A stretch of DNA of 64,000 nt from Mycoplasma sp. E35C (GTDB taxonomy: Bacteria; Bacillota_I; Bacilli_A; Mycoplasmatales; Mycoplasmoidaceae), in NCBI RefSeq assembly GCF_019873825.1, contig NZ_CP068418.1, positions 62,001 through 126,000 of the forward strand. Direction: 5' to 3'. The translations under genes and the position numbers were made by a program. Under the pieces are notes generated by a model. The model worked only from the letters and a program-made list of their open reading frames with translations, searched no databases and was not told the DNA's origin. Every line of letters begins with the position of its first letter. Position 1 is the first letter of the stretch. Positions 1 through 14,306 of this stretch are shown in pieces.

Positions 1-90
1 GTTGGTATTAAATAATATTATTTAACCAATTCATTTAAGAAGCCTTTCAAATATTTATAACTCTAATATCCGTCTATCCTAATATTAATG

Positions 91-125
91 AATACGCAGT
101 GTTTTGCTGCGTATTTATTTTTATT
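91..125 (+). terminator. Intrinsic terminator of the gene left of the window
   Basis: Perfect 9-bp stem (AATACGCAG at 91-99, CTGCGTATT at 107-115) with a 7-base loop, followed by a T-rich run. It separates the rRNA unit from whatever precedes the window. Confidence 0.8.
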
Positions 126-254
126 TTTATCGATTTTATAGGATTTTTAATGATATTTTTAATAATTACCCTCATATTTGAAATTAAAAAAATACAAAGT
201 TATTTTGTAAAACAAAATAAACTAGATAAAAAAATAAAATATAACTGGATTTTT

Positions 255-280
255 TTGGAATTGTTTGATAAAATTATAAA
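255..280 (+). promoter_or_regulatory. Possible rRNA promoter
   Basis: A TATAAA hexamer at 275-280 lies after T/G-rich sequence (TTGGAA at 255-260, spacing only 14; TTTTTG at 252-257 gives 17). A promoter must lie between the terminator ending near 125 and the processing stem at 298. This is the best candidate, but it is weak. Confidence 0.3.
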
Positions 281-297
281 GTCGTGATTGCGACAAC

Positions 298-328
298 ATT
301 GTTCTTTGAAAACTGAATACAACAAATC
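298..328 (+). other. 23S rRNA processing stem, left arm
   Basis: These 31 bases are almost fully complementary to 3350-3381, across the whole 23S gene. The transcript should therefore form a long stalk closing the 23S precursor, the usual RNase III target. The stretch includes the GTTCTTTGAAAAC motif typical of Firmicute and mollicute pre-23S spacers. Confidence 0.8.
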
Positions 329-408
329 TTTCTAGTCCGAAATTTGATTAAAGTATCAATCAAATTTCATCAACAAAAAATAGATTCAAATAGCTAATGG
401 ATCAAATA

Positions 409-3315
<2,907 letters not shown>

Positions 3316-3349
3316 TTGATCAAATAACATTAGTTATGAAATCATATAT

Positions 3350-3381
3350 GATTTGTTGTATTTAGTTTTTCAAAGAGCAAT
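3350..3381 (+). other. 23S rRNA processing stem, right arm
   Basis: Complementary partner of 298-328, with one extra base and G-U pairs. It ends just before the 5S gene, so cleavage of this stalk would separate 23S from 5S. Confidence 0.8.
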
Positions 3382-3385
3382 GTAA

Positions 3386-3492
3386 GTGTGATATCCATAT
3401 CGTGATGGAAACACCTGGACCCATTCCGAACCCAGAAGTTAAGCATCATGGAGCCGAAGGTAGCTTAGGTGAGAATAGGAAAATATCACGCT
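3386..3492 (+). rRNA. rrf: 5S ribosomal RNA
   Basis: About 107 bases. The terminal stem pairs GTGTGATAT near 3386 with ATATCACGC near 3483. The conserved 5S core (ACACCTGGACCCATTCCGAACCCAGAAGTTAAGC, in two blocks near 3411-3444) lies between. It is short, as is common in mollicutes. It is co-transcribed with the 23S and followed at once by a terminator. Confidence 0.95.
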
Positions 3493-3496
3493 AATT

Positions 3497-3531
3497 AAAA
3501 ACATCACCCGTTAAAAGGTGATGTTTTTTTA
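3497..3531. terminator. Bidirectional terminator after the rRNA unit
   Basis: Stem ACATCACC (3501-3508) with GGTGATGT (3517-3524), extended by A-run/T-run pairing on both sides. It can end the rRNA transcript on the plus strand and the large surface-protein transcript arriving on the minus strand. Confidence 0.88.
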
Positions 3532-3565
3532 TTATCTAAATAACTTTTTCATTAATTGTTACATT

Positions 3566-6500
3566 TTACTTATTAGCCTTCTTTTTCTTTGCTAGTTTAA
3601 CAAAACCATAAACAGATAAGATTATGATGGCTAAACCAATTAATGAAGCTGAAACAGCAACAATAGCGATATTCTTTGGATCTTTAAAATCAAAACCAGA
3701 AGTACTATCTTTTTGACCTAATTCTTGCTCTTGTGGCGTTGAGTTTTGATCATCATTAGTTAGTTCATTATCATTCTTATTTTCATCAAAACCTGCTTGT
3801 GTTACAAGATCTAAGTTATTAATCGGCTTTGTGATGTCAAAATCACTCCAGTTTCTTACAATCTTATTTAGTTTATTAATTTCAGTTTTCAGTAAATCTG
3901 AAATCTTAGTTTTATTATTATTAATTGGAGTGATTTTAGCAACCTCAGGATTTAATAATTCAATCGTCATTTTTTCATTAGATAAATTGATTTTGTAATT
4001 AATTTCAAAGATCTCATTTTTATCAAATTTACCGTAAATTCTATAAATATTAGGTTGGACAGTTTCTAATTTAATAGAAAAATCTTTAATAGGATCAAAA
4101 CCAGTATTTTTAATTTTGTCTAAACTATATAAACTATAGTTTATTTGATTAGATTGTTCATTTGTTTTTATTGAATCGTTGAATATATATAACTTTTGCT
4201 TATCAAGAATACTTATTAATTTAGACATCAAGACTTTTACATCTTTTTTACTAATCATGTATTCATCATTAATTTTCAAATTAATTACTTGCTCAGAAGC
4301 TAATTTATTTTCATAGTCAGTTTGAAGATTAATTTCAAAATTCTTGTTTAGATATTTAAGTTTAAACTTAGGATCTTTAGACCAATCAAAGCTAATCGCA
4401 GTTTTATTTAAATCGATTAATTTGTTAAATGTTTTAAATTTAACTAAATAGAATTTAGACTTTACATCCTCATCATTTTTAAAGAAATACATTTTTTGAG
4501 GAATAATTTCAGGATTTCTTTCATTTCCGTGAGTTTCAAGATCATGAGCATTCAGAACCCTTACAACCATTCAAAAGTATCCATCAGTATCATTAGAATT
4601 TAAATTAAGCTTATACTCATCTTTTAATTTATTTTTAATTTTTACATCTTCTGGTTTTGTTAGATTATGATCAAGTGAATAAACATCATTTTTGTTTATT
4701 ATTAAACTATTTGAATTTTCATAAACAGTTTTAAATGAATCGATAACAAGATCGCTAATATCTTCTGAACGATCAATCCCTATTTTTTGATTAAAATCTG
4801 AAGCAAATAAAGGATCGAAACTTTTAACAGTAAAATCTTTAATATCAGCTATTTTATTTCTAAATTTAATACCTAAATAATCATAGCGATATTTGATAAC
4901 TAAAACAATTGAAGTTTCATCAATTTTAAATGCTTTATTTTCACTTTTTATATTTAAAAAATTGTTAATTTTACCGTTGTTTTTTTCGATTTCTGAACTT
5001 TCAAACCGTAAATTATCAATCTTAATTTGTGCTAAATTTCTACTCAAATCTTTTGATGGAATTTTATCAATTATTTCACTACTTTTTAAATCAATAGATT
5101 TAGATTCACCATTAACAATAAAATCTCTATCAACAATTTTATTGTCTGAAACATATAAATCACCTACTAATTTAGTTGATGAATTAAATTCTTCGTAATA
5201 TTTAGGTAAATTCATGATGAATTCATACTGATCATCATCAATTTCTTTTGTTTCAATTCCTAATAATTTAAATACTTCTTTTTGAAAATCACTTACGTAA
5301 TTATCAGCTTTTGAACTCATTAAATTATTGATAGAACTTTCTTCATTATAAGACTCAGAATTTTGTTCTTTTTCTTGTTTAAGTTTTTCAAAATCAGAAT
5401 AATCTCATGATAAAGCTTTAGACTTATTTCATGTCATTTTTTCCGCATATTTTTTAGTTTCTTTAATATGATCTATGATTTTTAAAAACTCTTTTTTATA
5501 ACCTAAATGAAAAGATAAATTTTCATCATTTTTAGAAAAAACATAATTGCTTTTGATAACAAAATCAGGTGAATAAATTTCAATATTATCTTTGAATACA
5601 TTTAATAGATTTCGATAACCATTATTGATTAAAGTTCTATCAAATGAAAATGTTAAAGCCTTGTAATCAAATGTTTCACCTAATTTAAAGTAATCCTTGA
5701 ACAAATTGTATTTTGGACTAATTAATGTTGAACTAGAATGAATTGATAAAGTATTTGTATCTTCCTGGGTTGTTGTTTTATATAAATTCTTAATAAAATC
5801 GTTATTATCACGATAATATGTGTATTTTTTATCGTTTAAATAACCATAAATCTTGTTATATAAACCTCTTCCATCTGTAAAATAAAAATCTTCATCAGAA
5901 CTTCTTATTAGATAATAACGAATCTTGGATTCAGTGTTATTTATATAGTCAGTATTCGGAATAAAACTAAAACCATCTCAACTATATGCTTGCGTTTCTT
6001 CTAAGCTTCATTTCAATACCCGATAATAATCAATAGTTGAACCATTTCCATTAAATTTATTTAAATCCAGACCTCCCCTTCAGGGTACGTTTAATTCTGG
6101 TACTGAATATACTTTGTCTGACAAATCAATATTAGTAAACGCAATGAAATCATTAGGTTTTGCCGCATCATCTTCTGATTTTCTTAAAATAGATGATACA
6201 AATCCTCTCTTTTCAGTTTTATCTTTTTCTAATAATGAATCATCGATATATTTATATAGCTTGTCACTAAAATCTTTTGGTGATAGATCTAATATAATTT
6301 TTTCATAAGTTGGATGTTGAACTTTAACTAATGTTGGATATGCACCAATAACCTTTGTTTCATATGATTCAGTAAAACCATTTTTCTTTCCTTGGAATTC
6401 ATAGGTTTTATTTTTAGGTTCATCATACGTTCCAAAATCTGTTATTGGTGGATATTTTCCTAGGGGTGAATGACCTAAAGGTTTCCATGTGTATGAACTA

Positions 6501-6955
6501 CCTGTCAAATCTGGTCATACGAGAGAGCCTTTTTTATCACCATCTATATAATTATTTCCATATTTTTTGTAATCAATTAAAGCATTTTTAAGATTAACCT
6601 TTTTTTCAGTATCTAGCCGAGTTGGAGAAATTGCTTTAACTTCATAAATCTTATAGAACTTATTATTAAAACTTTCTATAGTGCTTTTAACTTCACTAAC
6701 CAAATCACTTATTGCACTATTAGTCTCTTCTAGAACCTTTTTCCTAATTGAACTAATTGAGTTTTTCGAAGGATCTTTTTCCAAATCAAACGACTTAGAA
6801 CTGGTGTAATTATTCTTTTCTTTAAAACTAATCTTATCGTGGTTAATTAATTGAAATTGATTAAGATCAGCTCTATGTGTTGATGGGATTGGTCTGTTTA
6901 TAAAACTTAAACTAAAAACCGATAATCCATTAATTAATAAATATAACTTTTTCAT
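3566..6955 (-). CDS. Very large secreted, C-terminally anchored surface protein, family unknown
   Basis: A single 1129-residue frame once TGA is read as Trp (internal TGA codons at 6515, 6080, 5429, 5405 and 4571, plus-strand coordinates of TCA). The chosen start begins MKKLYLLINGLSVFSLSF, a signal-peptide-like segment. An in-frame ATG ten codons earlier (6985) would bury that segment. There is no lipobox Cys, so it is not an obvious lipoprotein. The long ectodomain is Lys/Asp/Asn-rich. A low-complexity acidic linker (about residues 1055-1085) precedes one membrane helix (about 1091-1117, AIVAVSASLIGLAIIIL) and a Lys-rich tail, giving an outside-facing protein anchored at its C-terminus. It is alone, divergent from lysS. 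I do not recognise the family; a role in adhesion or host contact is plausible but unproven. Confidence 0.85.
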
Positions 6956-6990
6956 TTCATAACAAGATATGTATAAAATGTTCAAAAGCG

Positions 6991-7019
6991 TTAAAATATG
7001 TATTATTATTTTTTATAAT
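6991..7019 (+). promoter_or_regulatory. Promoter of lysS
   Basis: TTAAAA (6991-6996), 17-base spacer, TATAAT (7014-7019). It lies in the 99-base gap between the divergent surface-protein gene and lysS and points at lysS. Confidence 0.6.
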
Positions 7020-7054
7020 TATTAAACTAAACACAATATTAAGTAATTAAAAAT

Positions 7055-8533
<1,479 letters not shown>

Positions 8534-8552
8534 ATTAATTTTTAAATAATAT

Positions 8553-8558
8553 TATAAT
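8553..8558 (+). promoter_or_regulatory. Probable -10 element for the J-domain gene
   Basis: A perfect TATAAT in the 55-base gap after lysS, with no clear -35. Initiation about 7 bases downstream would leave a leader of about 25 bases containing GAGGT at 8579-8583. Confidence 0.45.
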
Positions 8559-8588
8559 CATTTAACCGACACAACATTGAGGTCATTG

Positions 8589-9737
8589 GTGGAAGAACAA
8601 AATTATTACGAGATATTAGGTGTAAGCACTCGCGCTAGCTCAGATGAGATTAAAAAAGCGTTTAGAAAACTTGCCAAAAAATATCACCCTGACGTAAACA
8701 GTGATCCTAAGTCAATTGAAAGATTCCAAAAAATCAATGAAGCCTACGAAGTTCTTCGTGATGAAAATTTACGTAGAGATTATGATGAGTATGAACTAGA
8801 TCTTTATGATGACGATGAAGATGACTTAGATACTGACGATTTATCACTTACTAAGGATATCCTTAGCAAGATTAAGACACAACAAAGAACCAAAAGTTCT
8901 CAAAGTTCAGCTGCACAAACACCACCAAAACAAGAAGCTGGACCAGCCAGAACAACATCGCAAGCTTCAACTCAAGAAGTTAAAAAAGAAGCACAAAGAA
9001 CTGTTAAAACAGATCCATATAAACCAAGAGATTTATATGAAATTTTAGGTGTTACTAAAAGAACTAGCGATCAAGAAATTGAGAAAATTTATAACCAATT
9101 AAAAGCAAGATATCCAGAGAATTCACCAAACCCTGCAATTGCTTGAGCAGCCAAAGAAATTAAGTGTGCTTACACGATTTTAACTGACCACGCTGCTAAA
9201 ACTAAATATAACCAATTAAAGATGTTTACTTTTGAAAATGTCATCCATTTTGGTGGAGTATTTTCAAGAGCACATCACTTAGAAGAATTACAAAAACAAG
9301 CTTCTAAAAAAACAACTAGTTCAAATCAACCAGCTAACAATCGTAGAGTTCATCAAGCTAAAGAAGAGTTCAAACGTCAACCAATCAATAACTTTACAAG
9401 AACTACGGTTTTTCAACAACCAACTCAACAGTTCCAAAATACTGCTCAATTTAAAGAACCAGAACCAGAAATCGACATTAGTCAACTAAATGTCGATTTA
9501 AATCCACATCATGATAAAGATGCCCTGGAAAAATACGTAAGCAGAATTGAAGCAGCAAAAGAAGCTGCTCGTCAAGCTACAAATAAAGCTAAAGCAGGAA
9601 TTCATAAAAAAGAAAGCTTTATTACGCGATTTAAAAACGAACACCCAGTATTAACATCATCAATCATCGGGATTTTAATTGCTGTAATCTTAATCGTTAT
9701 CATTATCGTAATCCTAGCCAAACTAAACATTTTTTAA
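8589..9737 (+). CDS. Membrane-anchored protein with two J domains, the second lacking HPD
   Basis: About 382 residues, likely a DnaJ-type co-chaperone that recruits DnaK to the membrane. The N-terminal J domain (residues 4-70) keeps YYEILGV and the catalytic HPD (about residue 32). An acidic stretch and a Gln/Ser-rich linker follow. A second J-like segment from about residue 142 has [16 protein letters not shown], but RYPEN stands where HPD is expected. The C-terminus is one hydrophobic helix ([20 protein letters not shown]), so the J domains face the cytoplasm. There is no G/F or zinc-finger domain. GTG at 8589 is chosen because GAGGT sits 5 bases before it; TTG at 8577 or 8586 are alternatives. 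One internal TGA (9144) is Trp. It resembles the specialised J proteins of this group (MG002/TopJ-like), but no specific orthology is claimed. Confidence 0.85.
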
Positions 9738-9739
9738 TT

Positions 9740-10489
9740 ATGGACAAAAAAGACATCATCAACCACGTAAACGAAGATCACTTAGATGCTATCGTTGCAA
9801 TTTATCGTCATTACATCAAAAACGAAGAAGTAAATTCAATTAAATTAATTGATTTGGATTTAGAAAAAATGATCGTTGAAATCAACAATCAAAATCATTC
9901 AATTAATTACATAAGACCAGTTAATGATCTTAAAGAAGTTAAGTATGTGATTATTGAAATGTATCAAAATGCACAATACTTATTAAATATGGAAAAGGTG
10001 CAAGTTGAATACGATCAATTCATGGACCAAAATCATCGTAGTGTTTATTTATCAACCCAAAATAAAAATAACGAATTGTTATGTAGTTCAACAATTTTAT
10101 TAAAAAAAGATAAACAACATTATGTTTATATTTCCAAAGTTGCACAGCACTATCAAAATATTAAACATAATCATAAAAACTTAGGCGTTTTATTTATTGA
10201 AAACTCTGATGATAACAAAACTGAATTCTTAAGAAATGCTGTTCAGTTTGTGGCTGATTTTGAAGAAATTAACAACCAAGAATTAGCTTATGAATTACTT
10301 GATATTTTAGCAACCAATCCAATTGAAGCAAAAATAGCAAATATGCTTAAAAAATTCAATGATTTTGTATTATTCAAGATTAATCTAAAACACGGAAGAG
10401 CAAAATTTGGTTTTGGTAAAGCTTATGATGTAATTGATCATAAATTAGTGCCAATTAAGATGGAAGAAGAACACAGAATGCGTGATTAA
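9740..10489 (+). CDS. hugZ: HugZ-family heme oxygenase-like protein
   Basis: 249 residues, starting 2 bases after the J-domain gene. HugZ enzymes bind heme and open the ring to release iron. All three parts of the family are visible: an N-terminal DUF2470-type domain (INHVNEDHLDAIVAIY, residues 6-21), a PPOX split barrel (RSVYLSTQ near residue 95; YVYISKVAQHYQNIKHN near 127; LGVLFIEN near 147), and the family's C-terminal loop signature FGFGKAYDV near residue 226. A His follows near the C-terminus (EEEHRMRD), where Helicobacter HugZ uses a terminal His as heme ligand. The match to HugZ is from memory. Heme breakdown here is inferred, and a flavin-binding PPOX role is possible. A terminator overlaps the 3' end. 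Confidence 0.8.
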   Translation: MDKKDIINHVNEDHLDAIVAIYRHYIKNEEVNSIKLIDLDLEKMIVEINNQNHSINYIRPVNDLKEVKYVIIEMYQNAQYLLNMEKVQVEYDQFMDQNHRSVYLSTQNKNNELLCSSTILLKKDKQHYVYISKVAQHYQNIKHNHKNLGVLFIENSDDNKTEFLRNAVQFVADFEEINNQELAYELLDILATNPIEAKIANMLKKFNDFVLFKINLKHGRAKFGFGKAYDVIDHKLVPIKMEEEHRMRD

Positions 10490-10503
10490 CGCATTCTTTT
10501 TTA
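10475..10503 (+). terminator. Intrinsic terminator overlapping the end of the HugZ gene
   Basis: AGAATGCG (10475-10482) pairs with CGCATTCT (10490-10497), followed by TTTTTATTT. The stop codon of the HugZ gene lies in the loop. Confidence 0.85.
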
Positions 10504-10536
10504 TTTAAAAACTTTATAAATAAGAACAAAACATAG

Positions 10537-10542
10537 TATAAT
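10537..10542 (+). promoter_or_regulatory. -10 element of the ZIP permease gene
   Basis: Perfect TATAAT, 34 bases before the ATG and after the HugZ terminator; no clear -35. Confidence 0.5.
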
Positions 10543-10575
10543 CTTTATTAACTAGATTAATACATCTATTAATAA

Positions 10576-11634
10576 ATGAATAATAGTATTTTTTTCATGC
10601 CAAGTAGCTTTGGTGGAAACACCAATTTGGCAATTTTTGTTAATTTACTTATTTATGTTCTAATCCTATTAGCTGTGCCTACAGTTTTAATTTTTGCCTT
10701 AAATTTCATTAAGCCAAAATTAAACCCAACTCAACAGTTATACCTATATGCTTTTTCATCAGCATTATTAATTTGTATTGGAACAATTGGTTTGTTGTTT
10801 GAATCGATTGAAGGGGCAAATCTTTATATTGAAACCCCTGAAATTTTAAATGTTGATCCAGCTTATAAGAGCTTAATTAAAATCGGAATATTGGTTGGTG
10901 GATCAATAATTGGATTAACAATTGTTATTGGTTTTAGATTTTTATACATTCATTTTACCAAGCAAGACCATTGTAATCATTCACACGATCATTCATTGCA
11001 CATCATGAATGAACATGAAGATTATGAACATAAAATCAAGCAGCACAAACCAAATGTTAAAGCTGCTTGATTGGTAATTATTTTATTGTTATCTCATAGA
11101 ACAATTGACGGATTTGTTTTAGGTGGAACAGTATCATTACTAACCTTAGATCCATCTAAAATTAACGTTGGTTTTATTGTTTCATTTAACATTCACATCT
11201 TGATTGAAGTTATTATTATTCATTACCGTCAAATTCAATTTGGTGAACGTAAATACAAAGCAGCATTACATAACTTTTATACAACAATTTTAATTGTGCC
11301 AATTATGTTTATTGGTGCTTATGTTAATCAATGATTGCGATCGATTGGTTGATTAATTCCATTGGTAAATGCTAGTGGTGGTGTAATTATTACTTTCATG
11401 GCAATCATTGAATTAGTGCCTGAATTTATTCACAACAAACAATTAAAAACTGCTGCTTGATATAAAGTATTAATTTCATTTGCACTTGGTTTGGTTGTGG
11501 GAATTTTCATCTTATCATTCCACCAACACACGCACGGAAATCCAACCAACACACTAGCCAACCAAGTCCAAGTTATTTTTAATGATCAGATACTAACGCG
11601 TGATTTTAAACAACGACTTATACTTCTTAATTAA
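10576..11634 (+). CDS. Divergent ZIP-family metal permease
   Basis: 352 residues with about eight hydrophobic segments. ZIP permeases import Zn, Fe or Mn across the membrane. ZIP-like features: a His-rich loop between the third and fourth helices (about residues 131-158: HFTKQDHCNHSHDHSLH and more), then HRTIDGFVLGG at the TM4 position (family: H...EG) and FNIHILIEVIII at the TM5 position (family: HE.PE). The metal-site Glu/His pattern is only partly kept, so the call is family-level. Internal TGA codons at 11068, 11332 and 11458 are Trp. The gene has its own promoter after a terminator. Its last 42 bases overlap the convergent minus-strand gene. Lying next to a heme-degrading homologue, iron is a conceivable substrate (inference). 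Confidence 0.72.
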
Positions 11635-12402
11635 TAAGAATCTTTGCAGATAATTTTTGTTATTAACTTTAAAGAAATGCATTCTTCTTTTAACGTTAAA
11701 AACAACACCTCTTTTTAAAATATTTTTTAAAAATTCAAGATTGTTTTCTAAATAATGAATAACGTATTCTTGATGATTATTTGCGATCATTTCGTTTAAA
11801 AACTCAATAATTTGATCTTCATGTTTTGGTTGATATCTTCGTAAATTCATATCAAACAATTCAGGGTCGTTGTAACAAATTAATGGCTTAATATATTCTG
11901 GTTTTCAACCATCTTTTAAGTATTGATTTAACAGCTCAAAATACGTAATTTCATTGTTATTAATACCACTTAATTTTTGCATTTGTTTCGTGTAAAAAAT
12001 GGTATTAATAAAATCAAGATTTTCATATTTTAGTTGCGTAAAAAACAACGGCTTATAAGTTTTTGAATAACGAACTAAATTGCCAAAATAGAGGGTTTTT
12101 TTATTTAAGAAATTTTCAGCATTAAGGATTGATAAATCTAATTGATTCCTTACATCTATAATTTGATAAAAATCAGTTTGAATTAAATTATTAATAAATA
12201 AATAATTTAAAGCATTAGCCAAATTATTAAATTTTTGCTTATGGATAATTGCTGTATTGATCTTATTAGTTTCAAGAATTTTATTGGTTAAATCAACAGA
12301 TTCATCCAATAAAATTAAGATCTTTTGATCTTTTAATAAATCTAATGTTGCTTGTAAATTGTTACCACAATTTCTTAAATATAAAACAAAAGTAAGTTCC
12401 AT
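11593..12402 (-). CDS. Glycosyltransferase-like protein (weak GT2 resemblance)
   Basis: 269 residues if TGA (TCA at 11905-11907) is Trp. The N-terminus (LTFVLYLRNCGNNLQATLDLL, then ILILLDESVDLTN) follows the opening of family 2 glycosyltransferases, where a strand-helix-strand ends in a D-x-S-x-D type motif. I cannot find a convincing DxD metal site or catalytic Asp, so activity is uncertain. There is no signal peptide or membrane helix. It is transcribed away from ptsI, and its 3' end overlaps the ZIP gene tail to tail by 42 bases. If active it could modify surface lipids or proteins, but the function is not established. Confidence 0.6.
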
Positions 12403-12491
12403 TAATTCAAGGTGTTGATACTAGTTAAAATAACTAAAGATATATAATAATAAATATAATTAATTTAGCTAATTAAATTTAAATTTTTGCT
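12403..12491. promoter_or_regulatory. Divergent promoter region, glycosyltransferase-like gene and ptsI
   Basis: 89-base AT-rich gap. Two TATAAT hexamers face ptsI (12443-12448 and 12455-12460). No good -35 is visible at standard spacing; TTGATA at 12415-12420 is 22 bases from the first. Confidence 0.4.
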
Positions 12492-14228
12492 ATGAAGAAA
12501 TTCGATGGTATCAGTGCATCTAACGGAATTGCGATTGCACAAGCATACGTATTAAAAAATCCAGTATTCGATTTTGATAATAATAAAATTGATGCTTCAC
12601 AAGTTGATGCAGCAATTAATTCAATTAAACAAGCTTTTGAAAAAAGCTCGTCTCAATTAAGTGAAATTAAAGCAATTGCTAAAAAGAATATCGGTGAAGA
12701 AATTGCTGCTGTTTTTGATGGTCATATTAATATTGTTAATGACCCAATGTTGTTTGATCAAATTTCAACAGAAATTAGAACCAATTTAAGCAATGCGCCA
12801 ACTGCGTTGTCAAAAATTTATGATCAAACAAAAGCAATGTTTGAAGCAATTGATGATGCTTATATGAAAGAAAGAGCTAGTGATATTGCTGATGTTAAAA
12901 AACGAATTTTATCAAACTTGTTAAATGTTGAATTACCAGATTTATTATCAATCAATCATGAAGTAATTTTGATTGCTGAAGATTTAACACCATCAGAAAC
13001 TTCATTATTAAATAAACAATATATTAAAGGATTTGCTACTAATATTGGTGGAAGAACTTCACACTCAGCAATTATGGCAAGAACGCTAGAAATTCCTGCA
13101 GTATTAGGTTTAAAAACAATTACTGAAACTATCAAGCACAATGAATTAATTTGTATTGATGGTAACAATGGTAATGTTTATAGCGAACTTAGTGATAAAG
13201 ACATCAATGACTTTAATCAACAAAAACAAAAATACCAAGAAACTAAAGAACGATTAAAGAAATACTTGCCACCAAAAGCAGTAACATTAGATGGCCATGA
13301 AGTAGTGGTGGCTGTTAATATTGGAAAACCTAGCGATGTGCTTAAGGGTAATGAGTATGGTGCTAAGGGTGTTGGATTATTTAGATCAGAATTCTTATAC
13401 ATGGATTCAGCTAACTGACCAGATGAAGAAACTCAATTCAAAGCATATAAAGAAGCAATCGAATATGCTAAGGGTGAAACTGTAATTATCAGAACCTTAG
13501 ATATTGGTGGTGATAAGAATTTAAATTATTACAAATTCCCAGAAGAAATGAACCCATTCTTGGGATACCGTGCAATTCGTTTTACCAACGATAACCCTGA
13601 TATTTTTAAATCACAATTAAAAGCAATTCTAAGAGCTTCTAAATATGGAAGTGCTGGCATTATGTTCCCGATGATTGCTAACTTAGATGAATTGCTAAAA
13701 GCTAAAGAAATTTTAGAAGAATCTAAGAAAGAATTAGATGCTAATAAAGTTGAATATGGCAAACCACTAGTTGGTATCATGGTGGAAATTCCATCAGCTG
13801 CAATTATGAGTGATGTGTTGGCTAAACATGTTGATTTCTTCTCAATCGGAACTAATGACATGATCCAATATTCATTTGCAGTTGACCGAATGTCAAAAAA
13901 TGTAACTTATTTATACCAACCACTAAACCCAGCATTATTAAGAATTGTTAAGATGACAATTGATGGTGGATTATCAGCTAACATCTGAACTGGTATGTGT
14001 GGTGAAATGGCAGGAGAACCATTAGCCATTCCAATCTTATTAGGTATGGGTCTAAAGGAATTTTCAATGTCAGCTTCTTCAATGCTAAAAGCTAAAGAAT
14101 TGATAAATAACTTAAAATATTCTGATTGTAAATTGTTAGTTAACGAGGTAATAAACCTGAAAAATCAAGAAGAAGTTATTGAAAAAGTTAAGACATTTTT
14201 AAAGAAAAATAATTTAGAAATCTTCTAG
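12492..14228 (+). CDS. ptsI: PTS enzyme I (phosphoenolpyruvate-protein phosphotransferase)
   Basis: 578 residues, normal length. It takes phosphate from PEP and passes it to HPr to drive sugar import, including through the EIIC gene at 63 kb. The phosphohistidine lies in GGRTSHSAIMAR (His about 190). The swivelling domain ends with GVGLFRSEFLYM. The PEP-binding barrel shows RTLDIGGDKNL, NPFLGYRAIRF, IGTNDMIQYSFAVDR and the catalytic-Cys region TGMCGEMAGEP near residue 503. TGA codons at 13416 and 13986 are Trp. No terminator is visible after the stop, so transcription probably continues into the sigma-like gene, the order also known from M. genitalium (MG429-MG428). Confidence 0.97.
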
Positions 14229-14306
14229 AAAAAATTAAACAAAAAAACGAAAACAAAAGTTAATTAGTTGTTAAATAATTATCTTAGCTTCACAAAAAGG
14301 CAGGTA

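Larger units (their letters stand above)
1..407. other. Leader region upstream of 23S rRNA; no convincing gene
   Basis: No convincing protein gene. Positions 2-29 hold an AT-rich inverted repeat: TTGG at 2-5 and CCAA at 26-29 flank a perfect 18-base palindrome at 8-25. A terminator follows at 91-125, so transcription from the left probably ends here. Positions 298-328 are the left arm of the 23S processing stem, and 339-368 form an 11-bp hairpin. There is no 16S rRNA sequence, so the 23S-5S pair is not directly behind a 16S gene. Confidence 0.7.

Noticed and set aside
1-29. AT-rich inverted repeat as a mobile-element end or origin
   Set aside because: No matching partner repeat, transposase or DnaA-box cluster is seen nearby.
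99-287. Open frame of 62 codons before the rRNA unit
   Set aside because: It starts inside a terminator hairpin, and its hydrophobic product merely reflects T-rich DNA. No ribosome site.
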